Below are positions 51,301 through 62,253 of a stretch of DNA of 64,000 nt, piece by piece. The translations under genes were made by a program, and so were the position numbers. Source of the DNA: Asanoa ishikariensis (GTDB lineage Bacteria; Actinomycetota; Actinomycetes; Mycobacteriales; Micromonosporaceae); contig NZ_FNQB01000002.1 of the NCBI RefSeq assembly GCF_900107455.1, positions 930,001 through 994,000 on the forward strand. The letters are read 5' to 3'. The number at the start of each line of letters is the position of its first letter. Positions within the stretch are counted from its first letter, which is position 1. Below the pieces are notes generated by a model. The model was not told the DNA's origin. It did no database searches and saw nothing but the letters and a program-made list of their open reading frames with translations.

Positions 51301-53709
51301 GTGCACTTCGGGACTGGTGCTGCGTTGGCGGCCGCCGCAGGCACCTTGGCGGCCGCGGTCGTCACGGTCCTGTTGGTCTCATCGGCGCGCGCCCGAGTGG
51401 GCGCCGCCCGGCAGGCCCACCTCATGCTCGCGATCGGCAGCGCCCTCGCCGCGCTGACCACCGCGATCGCCCTCGTCGGTGTCCTCACGTTCGCCGAGCA
51501 ATGGGGCCACCACCAGGCGGCCCGCACCAACTTCGCGATCGGCATCGGCATCGGCACGGCGATCAGCTCCACGGTGATGTGCGCCGGTCTGCTCCGGCTG
51601 CCGTGGGCGGCCGGCACCCGGCGGATCGCCGGCCGGCACCTGCTCGACGCGTTGGTGATCGCGTTCGCGCTGTGGTTCGTCGGCTGGGTGCTGGTCTCCC
51701 CACCGGCCCAGATCTTCGGCTCGGCGACCCCGCGGCCGTGCGTCGGCATCTTCATCGCCGCCGGAGCCGCGGCGCTCGCGGTCGGCATCGTCGTGATCGT
51801 CACCATGCGCGGCGCCGGCTCCCGGTTGCGCCTGCTGCTGATGGGCTGCGGTGCGATCTCGGTGGCCGCCTGCGGCGTCGGGCTCACCGCCGGGCTCTGC
51901 CAGGGCGGCCCCGGTCTGGCCACGCTCAGCGGCGTGGTGATGCCGATCGCGCTGATGGTCGTCGCGTTCGCCGGTCGCGGCCAGGACACCGAGGCGATCG
52001 CCGAGCTCGACGTCATCCGGCGCGGTGCGTCCTACGCGTTCGTCCCGATGATGGCGATGGCGATCTCCGGCATGGTGCACGTGATGGCCGGCGGGCAGAT
52101 CACCATGATGGGCATCGCGCTCGGCAGCCTGGAGGGTTTCGCCCTTGCCGTCCGGCAGTTCGTGGCGCTCCGCGACGTGCGCAACTACGCGATCCGGATG
52201 CAGGACCGCGAGGCACACTTCAAGGAGCTCGCGCACACCGACCCGCTCACCGGGCTGGCCAACCGGCGCGGTCTGCTCCGCGCGCTGGCCGAAGAGGTCG
52301 AGCCCGACAAGCCGTGCGTGCTGCTCGGCCTCGATCTCGACGGCTTCAAGAACGTCAACGACATGCGCGGCCACGACGTCGGCGACGACGTGCTGGTCGA
52401 GGTCGGCCAGCGGCTGCGGATGAACCTGCGCCCCGGCGACGTGGCGGCCCGGCTCGGCGGCGACGAGTTCGCGGTGCTGATGTGGGCCAAGCCGCACGAG
52501 GCGCTGGGTGCCGCCGAGCGCCTGCTCGGGGTGCTCAACAAGCCCTACGAGCAGCAGTCCGGCCGGGTCTTCCTGAGCGTCAGCATCGGCGTCGCCGGCG
52601 CCGAGACGGCGGCCGACGACACCACGCTGCTCCAGCACGCCGACCTCGCGCTGCGCTATGCCAAGCAGCGCGGCAAGAACCGGGTCGAGCGCTACCACGC
52701 CTCCTACGACCAGCTCCTGCGCCGGCGCACCACGATCGAGCACGAGCTGCGCGGCGCGATCGACCGGGGCGAGGTGCATCTCGCGTTCCAGCCCGTGGTG
52801 ATCATGCCGTCGATCCGCCCGGTCGGTGCCGAGGCGCTGATCCGTTGGCACCACCCGGTTCTCGGCGCCGTGCGGCCCGACGAGTTCATCCCGATCGCCG
52901 AAGAGTGCGGCATGATCGCCAAGATCGGCGCCTGGGTCCTCCATCAGGCATGCCACCAGCTCTCACGGTGGTTGGCCGACGGGCACGACGTCTGGGTCAG
53001 CGTCAACGTCTCGCCGCGCGAGCTGCACGCGGCCGAATATGTCGACCAGGTCGCCGACGCCCTGCGCGCACACCGCGTCCCGCCGCAACGGCTGGTGCTG
53101 GAGGTGACCGAGCAGGCGGTCGCCATCGACCTCGACGAGCTGATCAAGCGGTTGCGGGCGCTGCGCGCGATCGGCGTACGCATCGCGCTCGACGATTTCG
53201 GCAGTGGGTTCTCCTCGCTCGGCCAGCTCCGCCGCCTGCCGATCGACATCCTCAAGATCGACCACAGCCTGGTCGCCGAGACCGAGCCGAGCGTCGACCA
53301 CGGGCTCGCACCGCTGGTCACGCTGGCTGGCGGGATCGAGCCCTCCGGCAAGGGAAAAACCCAGGGCGGCCCGCTCGTGGACATCGTGGTCCGGCTAGGC
53401 CACCGGCTCGGCCTCGAAGTGATCGCCGAGGGTGTCACCAACCAGCGCGAACAGGCCGCGGTCCAGGGCGCCGGGTGCCGCTTCGGCCAGGGCCAGCTCT
53501 TCGGCTGGGGTGTGCCGGCGGAGCACTTCGAGGCGTTGCTCGACGCGTCCACATCCCCGGGCGCCCGACCCGAAAAGATCAAGACCGACAAGATCGCTGA
53601 TCGCCCTGCGTGTGGGGAGCTCGCGCCGCCCGCCCAGCGGCTCGCCCCGACACCCCCCGTCCAAGATGTGGGATCAGTTGACTCATCCCGCGAGATACGT
53701 CAGAGTTAG
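51301..53709 (+). CDS. Membrane GGDEF-EAL protein
   Basis: The protein has 802 residues from GTG 51301; no good Shine-Dalgarno sequence is seen, so the start is uncertain. About eight to ten transmembrane segments at residues 8-290 form an MHYT-like or MASE-like sensor. The GGDEF domain has [11 protein letters not shown] and [10 protein letters not shown] near residue 386. The EAL domain has [16 protein letters not shown] near residue 511, [25 protein letters not shown] and AEGVT. All catalytic residues of both domains are kept. An insertion of about 30 residues ([20 protein letters not shown]) sits before the last part of the EAL domain. The 180 bp before it hold both this promoter and that of ilvD. 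Confidence 0.92.
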   Translation: MHFGTGAALAAAAGTLAAAVVTVLLVSSARARVGAARQAHLMLAIGSALAALTTAIALVGVLTFAEQWGHHQAARTNFAIGIGIGTAISSTVMCAGLLRLPWAAGTRRIAGRHLLDALVIAFALWFVGWVLVSPPAQIFGSATPRPCVGIFIAAGAAALAVGIVVIVTMRGAGSRLRLLLMGCGAISVAACGVGLTAGLCQGGPGLATLSGVVMPIALMVVAFAGRGQDTEAIAELDVIRRGASYAFVPMMAMAISGMVHVMAGGQITMMGIALGSLEGFALAVRQFVALRDVRNYAIRMQDREAHFKELAHTDPLTGLANRRGLLRALAEEVEPDKPCVLLGLDLDGFKNVNDMRGHDVGDDVLVEVGQRLRMNLRPGDVAARLGGDEFAVLMWAKPHEALGAAERLLGVLNKPYEQQSGRVFLSVSIGVAGAETAADDTTLLQHADLALRYAKQRGKNRVERYHASYDQLLRRRTTIEHELRGAIDRGEVHLAFQPVVIMPSIRPVGAEALIRWHHPVLGAVRPDEFIPIAEECGMIAKIGAWVLHQACHQLSRWLADGHDVWVSVNVSPRELHAAEYVDQVADALRAHRVPPQRLVLEVTEQAVAIDLDELIKRLRALRAIGVRIALDDFGSGFSSLGQLRRLPIDILKIDHSLVAETEPSVDHGLAPLVTLAGGIEPSGKGKTQGGPLVDIVVRLGHRLGLEVIAEGVTNQREQAAVQGAGCRFGQGQLFGWGVPAEHFEALLDASTSPGARPEKIKTDKIADRPACGELAPPAQRLAPTPPVQDVGSVDSSREIRQS

Positions 53710-53713
53710 CCCC

Positions 53714-53749
53714 ATGTCGCCACGCTGGTCGTCTCGAGTACTTACCTGA
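53714..53749 (+). CDS. Candidate ilvB leader peptide (11 residues)
   Basis: ATG 53714 opens MSPRWSSRVLT, which stops at TGA 53747-53749, one base before the first hairpin of the ilvB leader. It ends Val-Leu-Thr, in keeping with attenuation by charged branched-chain tRNA, though it has only two such codons, fewer than typical ilv leaders. No strong Shine-Dalgarno sequence precedes it. The call rests on its location. Confidence 0.4.
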   Translation: MSPRWSSRVLT

Positions 53750-53809
53750 GCGCACTCTCGTTCTTAGAGAGTGCGCCGGCCCCGTGCATCTGCACGAGGG
53801 CCATTTTTG
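53750..53809 (+). terminator. ilvB leader hairpins with intrinsic terminator (attenuator)
   Basis: GCGCACTCTC and GAGAGTGCGC (53750-53759 and 53767-53776) make a perfect 10-bp hairpin. It is followed at once by GGCCCCGTGCA-TC-TGCACG-A-GGGCC (53778-53802) and then ATTTTTG. The second is a proper intrinsic terminator, about 88 bp before the ilvB ATG. Such an arrangement ahead of a biosynthetic operon suggests transcription attenuation. Confidence 0.75.
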
Positions 53810-53896
53810 TGCCCGGACACACGTGACCCCGATCACCGAAGGTCACCAAAGAACACCAACACCACACGAGCGCAGAACCGAGCGAAGGCACCCGCC

Positions 53897-55794
53897 ATGA
53901 CGAGACCCACTCCCGAGACCATCGCCCATCGGATCCACGCCACTCCCGCGACGGTCGCCGCCCAGGCGGCGCACGGCAACCACGCCGAGCGCCAGCAGCC
54001 GACGGAGCGGCACCAGGCCGAGCGCCCGGTGCCGGCCGCCCCGCCCGCCCCGGCCAAGATCACCGGCGCGCAGTCGCTCGTCAAGTCGCTCGAGTCGCTC
54101 GGCGTCGAGGTCGCGTTCGGGATCCCGGGTGGAGCGATCCTCCCCTTGTACGACCCGATCTACGACTCGTCGGTCCGCCACATCCTCGTCCGCCACGAGC
54201 AGGGCGCGGGTCACGCGGCCACCGGCTACGCCCAGGCCACCGGCAAGGTCGGCGTCTGCATCGCCACCTCCGGGCCGGGCGCGACCAACCTGGTCACGCC
54301 GATCGCCGACGCGTACATGGACTCGGTCCCGATCGTCGCGATCACCGGTCAGGTGCCGCGCCCGTCGATCGGCACGGATGCCTTCCAGGAAGCCGACATC
54401 CAGGGCATCACACTGCCCATCACGAAGCACAACTTCCTCGTGCAGAACGCCGAGGAGATCCCGCAGATCCTGGCCGAGGCGTTCCACCTGGCCAGCACCG
54501 GCCGGCCCGGCCCGGTCCTGGTCGACGTGCCCAAGGATGTGCTGACGGCGCAGACCACGTTCTCCTGGCCGCCGACGCTCGACCTGCCCGGCTACCGGCC
54601 GACGCTGCACCCGCACGGCAAGCAGATCCGCGAGGCCGCGCGGCTGATGAGCAGTGCCAAGCGCCCCGTCCTGTACGTCGGCGGCGGCGTGCTCAAGGCC
54701 GGCGCCACCGAGGGGCTGCGCAAGCTCGCCGAGCTGACCGGCATCCCGGTGGTCACCACGCTGATGGCCCGCGGCGCCTTCCCCGACTCGCACCAGCAGC
54801 ACCTCGGCATGCCCGGCATGCACGGCACGGTCGCCGCTGTCTACGCGTTGCAGAAGTCCGACGTGCTGGTCTGCCTCGGCGCGCGCTTCGACGACCGGGT
54901 GACCGGCAAGCTCGACTCGTTCGCGCCGGACGCGGCGATCGTCCACGCCGACATCGACCCCGCCGAGATCGGCAAGAACCGCGCTGCGGACGTCCCGATC
55001 GTGGGTGACGCCCGCTTCGTGATCGACGAGCTGATCGGCGCTATCACCGCCGAGCAGGCCGCCGGTCGCACCGGCGACCGCACCGCGTGGTGGGGCCAGC
55101 TCGACGACCTGCGTCAGCGCTACCCCCTCGGCTACGACGAGCCCTCCGACGGCACGCTCGCGCCGCAGTACGTGATCGAGCGGATCGGCAAGATCGCCGG
55201 ACCGGACGCGATCTACTGCGCCGGCGTCGGCCAGCACCAGATGTGGGCCTCGCAGTTCATCAGCTACGAGAAGCCGCACTCCTGGCTCAACTCCGGCGGC
55301 GCCGGCACGATGGGCTACGCGGTGCCAGCGGCGATGGGTGCGAAGGTCGGCATGCCGGGCACGACGGTGTGGGCGATCGACGGCGACGGCTGCTTCCAGA
55401 TGACCAACCAGGAGCTGGCGACCTGCGCGCTGGAGGGCATCCCGATCAAGGTCGCTGTGATCAACAACGGCAACCTCGGCATGGTCCGGCAGTGGCAGAC
55501 GCTGTTCTACGGCGAGCGCTACTCGAACACCGACCTGGGCACGCACAAGCACCGCATCCCCGACTTCGTGAAGCTGGCCGAGGCGCTCGGCTGCATCGGG
55601 CTGCGCTGCGAGACGAAGGAAGACGTCGACAAGACGATCGAGGCCGCGATGGCGATCAACGACGCCCCGGTGGTCATCGACTTCGTGGTCGGCAAAGACG
55701 CCATGGTGTGGCCGATGGTGGCCGCCGGCACCAGCAACGACGAGATCATGTTCGCCCGCGGCGTCCGCCCGGCCTTCGACGAGGATGAGCTGTA

Positions 55795-55795
<1 letters not shown>
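53897..55795 (+). CDS. ilvB: Acetolactate synthase, large subunit
   Basis: The protein has 632 residues from ATG 53897. A 55-residue Ala/Pro/His-rich N-terminal extension precedes the enzyme proper. The ThDP enzyme pattern is complete: [15 protein letters not shown], the catalytic glutamate in [34 protein letters not shown], and the cofactor motif [32 protein letters not shown]. It joins two pyruvates, or pyruvate and 2-ketobutyrate, as the first step for valine, leucine and isoleucine. Transcription passes an attenuator-like leader. It shares one base with ilvH. Confidence 0.97.
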
Positions 55796-57346
<1,551 letters not shown>

Positions 57347-57432
57347 CGACCAACACGTTCGGGCTCTGAGTGCAGGTCCCGACGGGGCGAAAGCTCCCGT
57401 TGTGAGGGCAAACACGCCACAGGGAGAACATG

Positions 57433-57489
57433 GGGCGCCGGCCGGCCGCCTACCATTTCAGTGGTAGGCAGCCGCTGCCGGCGCCCTTT
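57433..57489 (+). terminator. Strong two-part hairpin between ilvC and serA
   Basis: GGGCGCCGGC (57433-57442) pairs with GCCGGCGCCC (57477-57486), and inside it GCCTACCA pairs with TGGTAGGC (57462-57469). TTT follows. It terminates ilvC, or acts as attenuator for serA, whose ATG is 20 bp further on. Confidence 0.78.
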
Positions 57490-57508
57490 CCCTAATTTAC
57501 GAGGACCT

Positions 57509-59107
57509 ATGACTCCCGTAGTTCTTATCGCCGAAGAATTGGCCCCCGCCGCCATCGATGTGCTCGCGCACGACTTCGACGTCCGCCACGTCGACGGCTC
57601 CGACCGCGAGGCATTGCTGCCGGCGCTGGCCGAAGCCGACGCGGTGATCGTCCGCAGCGCCACCCAGATCGACGCCGCCGCGATCGCGGCCGCGCCGCGA
57701 CTCAAGGTCGTGGCCCGCGCGGGTGTCGGGCTCGACAACGTCGAGGTGCCCGCCGCCACCGCGCGTGGCGTCATGGTGGTCAACGCGCCGACGTCCAACA
57801 TCGTGTCCGCTGCGGAGCAGGCGGTCGCGCTGCTGCTCGCCGTCGCGCGCAACACGGCGAGCGCGAGCTCCGCGCTCAAGGCAGGGGAGTGGAAGCGGTC
57901 CAAGTACACCGGTGTCGAGGTCCAGGGGAAGACCGTCGGCGTGGTGGGTCTTGGTCGCATCGGCGTGCTGTTCGCCCAGCGGATCGCGGCGTTCGGCACC
58001 CGGCTGATCGCCTACGACCCCTACGTGCAGCCGGCCCGGGCCGCGCAGCTCGGCGTGCGCCTGGTGGGTCTGGAGGAGTTGCTGCGGGAGAGCGACTTCA
58101 TCTCCATCCACCTGCCGAAGACGCCGGAGACCGTCGGCCTGATCGGTGAGAAGGAACTGGCGCTGGTCAAGCCCGGCGTCCGGATCGTCAACGCCGCACG
58201 CGGTGGGCTGATCGACGAGCAGGCGCTCGCCGACGCGATCGCCGAGGGCCGGGTCGGCGGTGCCGGCATCGACGTGTACTCCAAGGAGCCGTGCACCTCG
58301 TCGCCGCTGTTCGCATTCGACAACGTGGTCGCCACGCCGCACCTGGGCGCGTCCACCGCCGAGGCGCAGGACAAGGCCGGCCTCGCCGTGGCCCGCTCGG
58401 TCAAGCTGGCGCTCCAGGGTGAGTTCGTGCCCGACGCGGTCAACGTCCAGGCCGGCGGCGTCGTCGCCGAAGACGTCCGCCCGCTGCTGCCGCTCGCCGA
58501 GAAGCTCGGCCGCGCGTTCACCGCGGTCGCCGGCGGGGTCGCCGCCAGCGTGACCGTCGAGGTCAGCGGCGAGATCCTGGCCAACGAGGTGTCGGTGCTC
58601 AAGCTCGCCGCCACCAAGGGCCTGTTCGCGTCCGTCGTCGAGGAGCAGGTCACCTACGTCAACGCCCCGCACATCGCGGCGGACCGTGGCGTCGAGGTCG
58701 ACCTGGTCACCCTGACCGACACCAGCGAGCAGCCGACGCTGGTCACGGTCCGCGGCGCGCTGCCGGACGGCCGTTCGGTGAGCGTCTCGGGCACCGTCAC
58801 CATCTCGGGCAGCCGCGAGGTCGCCAAGCTGACCGAAGTGGACGGTTTCGCGCTCGAGCTGGCCGCCGACGGCATCCTGCTCTTCTTCCGCTACGCCGAC
58901 CGGCCCGGTGTGGTCGGTGCGATCGGTTCGATCCTCGGTGAGGCGGGCGTCAACATCGCCGCCATGCAGGTGGCCCGGCGCGAGGCCGGCGGTGAGGCGC
59001 TGATGACGCTGACCGTCGACAACTCGGTCGACGCGGAACTGCTCGCGGCCGCCCAGGCCAAGATCGGCGCCGGTTCGGCCAGCGCGGTGGACCTGCGTAC
59101 CGAATAG
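57509..59107 (+). CDS. serA: D-3-phosphoglycerate dehydrogenase (long, type I)
   Basis: The protein has 532 residues from ATG 57509, with GAGGAC upstream. The N-terminal catalytic and NAD-binding domains have VARAGVGLDNVEVPAAT, VGVVGLGRIGVLFAQRIAAFG near residue 148, the arginine in NAARGGLIDEQAL, and HLGASTAEAQ. They are followed by the intervening domain (VNVQAGGVVAEDVRPLLPLAEKLG) and a C-terminal ACT domain (FFRYADRPGVVGAIGSILGEAGVNIAAMQVAR), the form of mycobacteria and actinobacteria. It starts serine synthesis from 3-phosphoglycerate and is inhibited by serine through the ACT domain. A terminator follows. Confidence 0.97.
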   Translation: MTPVVLIAEELAPAAIDVLAHDFDVRHVDGSDREALLPALAEADAVIVRSATQIDAAAIAAAPRLKVVARAGVGLDNVEVPAATARGVMVVNAPTSNIVSAAEQAVALLLAVARNTASASSALKAGEWKRSKYTGVEVQGKTVGVVGLGRIGVLFAQRIAAFGTRLIAYDPYVQPARAAQLGVRLVGLEELLRESDFISIHLPKTPETVGLIGEKELALVKPGVRIVNAARGGLIDEQALADAIAEGRVGGAGIDVYSKEPCTSSPLFAFDNVVATPHLGASTAEAQDKAGLAVARSVKLALQGEFVPDAVNVQAGGVVAEDVRPLLPLAEKLGRAFTAVAGGVAASVTVEVSGEILANEVSVLKLAATKGLFASVVEEQVTYVNAPHIAADRGVEVDLVTLTDTSEQPTLVTVRGALPDGRSVSVSGTVTISGSREVAKLTEVDGFALELAADGILLFFRYADRPGVVGAIGSILGEAGVNIAAMQVARREAGGEALMTLTVDNSVDAELLAAAQAKIGAGSASAVDLRTE

Positions 59108-59124
59108 GGTTTCGAAAGCACGAA

Positions 59125-59159
59125 AACGGGACGGGTGGCCATTTGCCGCCCGTCCCGTT
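59125..59159. terminator. Bidirectional terminator after serA
   Basis: AACGGGACGGGTGGC and GCCGCCCGTCCCGTT pair over 15 bp with one G-T pair and a CATTT loop, and the flanks are AAAA and TTATT. It serves serA and the convergent hypothetical gene. Confidence 0.85.
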
Positions 59160-59169
59160 ATTCATGTTG

Positions 59170-59520
59170 TCAGGAGGTCATCGCCCCTGGCGGGTAGACC
59201 GTGCCGTCCTGCGGATCGAACAACAGCAACCCGTGCTTGCCGGCGAGCTCCTCGACGGCCAACAGCACCTCGTCGGGGCAGTCCTCGTCGAGCTTCATCT
59301 CCACGTGGTCAGCGGCCACGTGAAGAGGCGTGACCGCCCACGGCGAAGCGTTCGTGTTCCGGTCGGGGTACGCCGACGTCATCGCGGCATAGAAGTCGGC
59401 GATCTTCCGGTGCGGGGCACCGTCAACGTGCTCGCCCTGTCGACACAGCTCAAAGGCCGCGCCCACATCCTCTGCCGAGGCGTCCGGCTCCATCGCCCAG
59501 ACCACCAGATCGAAACTCAC
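59170..59520 (-). CDS. Conserved hypothetical protein
   Basis: The protein has 116 residues from GTG 59520 (VSFDLVVWAMEPDASAEDVGAAFELC). The frame runs on to 59688, but the extension passes through a large inverted repeat and is not credible. The protein is acidic, without membrane segment or signal peptide; it ends LLLFDPQDGTVYPPGA. The pattern FDL-VW and LFDPQ..VYPP recurs in small actinobacterial proteins of unknown function. It may be in the promoter range of the inverted repeat at 59541. I cannot give a function. Confidence 0.65.
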   Translation of the reverse strand: MSFDLVVWAMEPDASAEDVGAAFELCRQGEHVDGAPHRKIADFYAAMTSAYPDRNTNASPWAVTPLHVAADHVEMKLDEDCPDEVLLAVEELAGKHGLLLFDPQDGTVYPPGAMTS

Positions 59521-59540
59521 GGGCCATACTGTGCCATATG

Positions 59541-59652
59541 GCTTGGGGGCTTCGTGGCGCCGAGGAGGTCGTGTTCTGCGGCGCCCTCTGTCCATTGCTT
59601 CGCTCGGACAGAGAGCGCCGCAGAACACGACCGCGCCACTACGCCCCCAAGC
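59541..59652. repeat. 112-bp inverted repeat (large hairpin)
   Basis: GCTTGGGGGC (59541-59550) matches GCCCCCAAGC (59643-59652), and inner blocks GTGGCGC / GCGCCAC, CGTGTTCTGCGGCGC / GCGCCGCAGAACACG and CTCTGTCC / GGACAGAG continue the pairing down to a loop of about 11 bases. The left arm has about eight bases without a partner (CGAGGAGG). It may be a MITE-like element or a transcribed hairpin; no target-site duplication was recognised. Confidence 0.85.
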
Positions 59653-60066
59653 GTGTGCCGCCACCGTTCTGGTCGCGGTAGTCGCCACGGTTTGCGGTGG
59701 ACACCTTCTCGCCTTTCGTCGGGCAAGAACCTGTCGACTCGCGCGCCGTTTTGGGTGCGGGTTTTCTGTGGTTTCGCAGGGGTCGCATCTTCGTCGGACG
59801 TGACAAAACCCTTCGGGTACGTCAAACGTCGCTGACTCCGTGGACGCGCTTAAGCCTCTGTCACGCCAAAAAAATCAGCTCCCCCGCCGCCTCGGCAATG
59901 GCGATGGGGGAGCTGATCTACGTTCGCGTGCACTGGTTGCGCACTGCGGAGGGTGGCTCACAGCAACGACGCTTTAGCGGTCACCCGAAGACCGTGTCGG
60001 CGCCGAACAACCTCACTGCGTAACCGCGTGACCACGCTATCGATTCTCTGGCGGGAGACGCAAGGG
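59653..60066. other. Intergenic stretch without gene, holding a minus-strand terminator
   Basis: No convincing gene is seen. ATCAGCTCCCCC (59874-59885) pairs with GGGGGAGCTGAT (59906-59917); on the minus strand it is followed by a run of seven U, an excellent intrinsic terminator. It lies about 150 bp beyond the ApbE-type stop, so it may end that transcript or a small RNA made from 59920-60060. Confidence 0.6.
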
Positions 60067-60876
60067 TCAGACAGCGCCGCGTGTCGCGTACTCCTCCTGC
60101 AACAAGCTCGCCGTATAGCCCTCTGCGGTAGGGAACCACGCCAGTCCCGCGTCTCCGGCCGCGTAGAGAGCTGTCGCATATGCGTCAGCTACGGCCAGGT
60201 CAGGGCCCATGACCGTCGCGGCGCGGATCTCGTCCACCGGGGTCGCGCGGTGCGGGTCGACCACATGGCCTCGGCGGCCGGTCACGCCGGAGGTGCCGAT
60301 GGCGCCGGACGTGAGCTCGAGCTGCACCGGTTTGCGGCGCGCGTCGTACGGGTGGTGCACCGCGACTATCCATGGGCCGCCGTGGGGGGCGTTTCCGCGT
60401 ACCGTCAGGTCGCCTCCACTGGCCACCGCGTAGTCGGTGATGCCGGCGGCCCGGACGCGGGCGGCGGCGCGTTCCATGGCCCAGCCTTTGACCAGCGCAC
60501 TCGGGTCGAAGCCGCCGGGTGCGGACCAGGCGTCGAACCAGCCGTCGGTGGCGGCGCGCATGGCGTCGCAGCGGGCCACGAGATCGGCCAGGGGCGCGTA
60601 GGCGTCGGGCGCGACCTCACCGCGGCGGAGGCGGGCGACCAGACTGGCCTCGCGCAGCGGGCTGTACGCGAAGTCGATCGCGCGCAGTTCCGCGACCGCG
60701 TCGGCGATGGCGGCCGCGAGCTCCTTGCGGCTCATCGCGGCGGGGCTGACCAGAGTCAGCGTGAAACCCGCGGTCGAGGTCTGCACGTTGTGGTGCGCGA
60801 CCAAGCCACCGTTGGCGGCGGCGGGGTGGGCGAGCGTCGTGGCCGAGCCGCTGCCTAGGCGTAGGTCTGGGCGCAT
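60067..60876 (-). CDS. apbE: FAD:protein FMN transferase (ApbE family)
   Basis: The protein has 269 residues from ATG 60876. It has the ApbE core: SPLREASLVARLRRGE, GWFDAWSAPGGFDPSALVKGWAMERAAARV (the D-P-S-x-x-V-K-G motif), the ASGGDLTVRG strand, GAIGTSGVTGRRG and the metal site ADAYATALYAAG. There is no signal peptide, so it acts in the cytoplasm or is not exported. It attaches FMN to a threonine of a partner flavoprotein; no D-(G/S)-x-T-x-(S/A)-T acceptor gene lies in the window. It stands alone between the terminator region and leuB, in the opposite orientation. Confidence 0.88.
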   Translation of the reverse strand: MRPDLRLGSGSATTLAHPAAANGGLVAHHNVQTSTAGFTLTLVSPAAMSRKELAAAIADAVAELRAIDFAYSPLREASLVARLRRGEVAPDAYAPLADLVARCDAMRAATDGWFDAWSAPGGFDPSALVKGWAMERAAARVRAAGITDYAVASGGDLTVRGNAPHGGPWIVAVHHPYDARRKPVQLELTSGAIGTSGVTGRRGHVVDPHRATPVDEIRAATVMGPDLAVADAYATALYAAGDAGLAWFPTAEGYTASLLQEEYATRGAV

Positions 60877-60953
60877 TGGGCCCCCTTCCGGCTGTGACTG
60901 CGTTAAACCTAGGATTTGCGGGTGACGGGGGCATGAGCACCGGCTGAGAGTTT

Positions 60954-61055
60954 GCTGGGTAAGTCTGCCCGATTCCGCATAGTGGGAGTCACATACCGCT
61001 TTGCGGGACGATGACTTAACGTTTGTTAGACGTTTCGTTACGAAGGAGCTTTGAC
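60954..61055 (+). promoter_or_regulatory. leuB promoter region
   Basis: TTGCTG at about 60952 and CATAGT at 60978-60983 are possible -35 and -10 boxes, though 20 bp apart. CATAGTGGGA (60978-60987) resembles, from memory, the operator of IclR-type regulators of leucine genes (LtbR/NdgR) in actinobacteria. A small hairpin CCGCTTTGCGG lies at about 60997. AAGGAG stands seven bases before GTG 61056. Confidence 0.4.
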
Positions 61056-62093
61056 GTGTCTGTGGCGCGGATCGCGGTGGTGGCCGGAGACGGCATCGGA
61101 CCCGAGGTGATCGACCAGGCGCGCAAGGTGCTCGACGCGGTCCTTCCGGGCGTCGAGGCGACCGAATACGACCTCGGCGCCGCGCGCTACCACCGCACCG
61201 GCGAGGTGCTGCCCGACTCGGTGCTCGACGAGCTGCGGGGGCACGACGCGATCCTGCTCGGCGCCGTCGGCGACCCGACCGTGCCGCCGGGCGTGCTCGA
61301 GCGTGGCCTGCTGCTCAAGCTCCGCTTCGCCTTCGACCAATACGTCAACCTGCGCCCCTCGCGGCTCTTCCCGGGCGTGGTCAGCCCGCTGGCCGGGGTC
61401 AAGCCCGGCGAGATCGACATGATCGTGGTGCGCGAGGGCACCGAGGGTCTCTACGCCGGCGCTGGCGGCGGCCTCCACCGGGGCACGCCCGCCGAGATCG
61501 CGACCGAGGAGAGCCTCAACACGCGGCACGGTGTCGAGCGGGTCATCCGCGACGCCTTCGCGCGGGCCTCGCGGCGCCCCCGCCGCAAGGTCACCCTCGT
61601 CCACAAGACCAACGTGCTCACCCACGCCGGCTCGTTGTGGGCGCGCACGTTCGACGCGGTCGCCGCCGAGCACCCCGACGTGGCCACCGAATACCAGCAC
61701 GTCGACGCCGCCGCGATGTTCCTCGTGACCCAGCCGCAGCGCTACGACGTGATCGTCACCGACAACCTCTTCGGTGACATCCTCACTGACATCGCCGCCG
61801 CCGTGACCGGTGGCATCGGCATGGCCGCCAGCGGTTGCATCAACCCCGAGCGGGTCCACCCGTCGATGTTCGAGCCGGTGCACGGCTCGGCGCCCGACAT
61901 CGCCGGCAAGGGCGTGGCCGACCCGGCCGCGGCCGTGCTCTCGGTGTCGCTGCTGCTCGACCACCTCGGGCACGCCGACGCCGCACACCGAGTAGCCGAG
62001 GCGGTCGCGGCCGAGCTGGCCGGACGCACGTCCGGCACGCAGTTGCGCACCGCCGAGGTCGGCGACCGGCTCGCTGCCGGCGCCGTCGGCTGA
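61056..62093 (+). CDS. leuB: 3-isopropylmalate dehydrogenase
   Basis: The protein has 345 residues from GTG 61056, with AAGGAG upstream, preferred to the frame start at 61023. It has [45 protein letters not shown] (the substrate-binding arginines), [28 protein letters not shown] (catalytic lysine), and the metal site [27 protein letters not shown]. This form belongs to the actinobacterial branch. It oxidises 3-isopropylmalate for leucine. leuA, leuC and leuD are not in the window. ilvE follows after 160 bp. Confidence 0.96.
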   Translation: MSVARIAVVAGDGIGPEVIDQARKVLDAVLPGVEATEYDLGAARYHRTGEVLPDSVLDELRGHDAILLGAVGDPTVPPGVLERGLLLKLRFAFDQYVNLRPSRLFPGVVSPLAGVKPGEIDMIVVREGTEGLYAGAGGGLHRGTPAEIATEESLNTRHGVERVIRDAFARASRRPRRKVTLVHKTNVLTHAGSLWARTFDAVAAEHPDVATEYQHVDAAAMFLVTQPQRYDVIVTDNLFGDILTDIAAAVTGGIGMAASGCINPERVHPSMFEPVHGSAPDIAGKGVADPAAAVLSVSLLLDHLGHADAAHRVAEAVAAELAGRTSGTQLRTAEVGDRLAAGAVG

Positions 62094-62253
62094 ACGTTTC
62101 GCACCACTAGGCGTCGGAAGAATCAGGACCCTTCGGGCGAACCGCTTCGCTCGACGCCCTCTCGCCCTTGAACGACCGTTCGGGGTAAGTTTCTTGCGCA
62201 GCCTTTACTGAGCGTTGCCGGCAGCCGCCGGCTTACCTGGAGGTCCAACGCCG

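Noticed and set aside
59517-60023. Frames in the gene-free stretch between the 112-bp inverted repeat and the ApbE-type gene
   Set aside because: No ribosome site, no recognisable domain, and they cross the inverted repeat or the terminator.
60877-61055. FMN or other riboswitch between the ApbE-type gene and leuB
   Set aside because: None of the conserved aptamer words was found on either strand.
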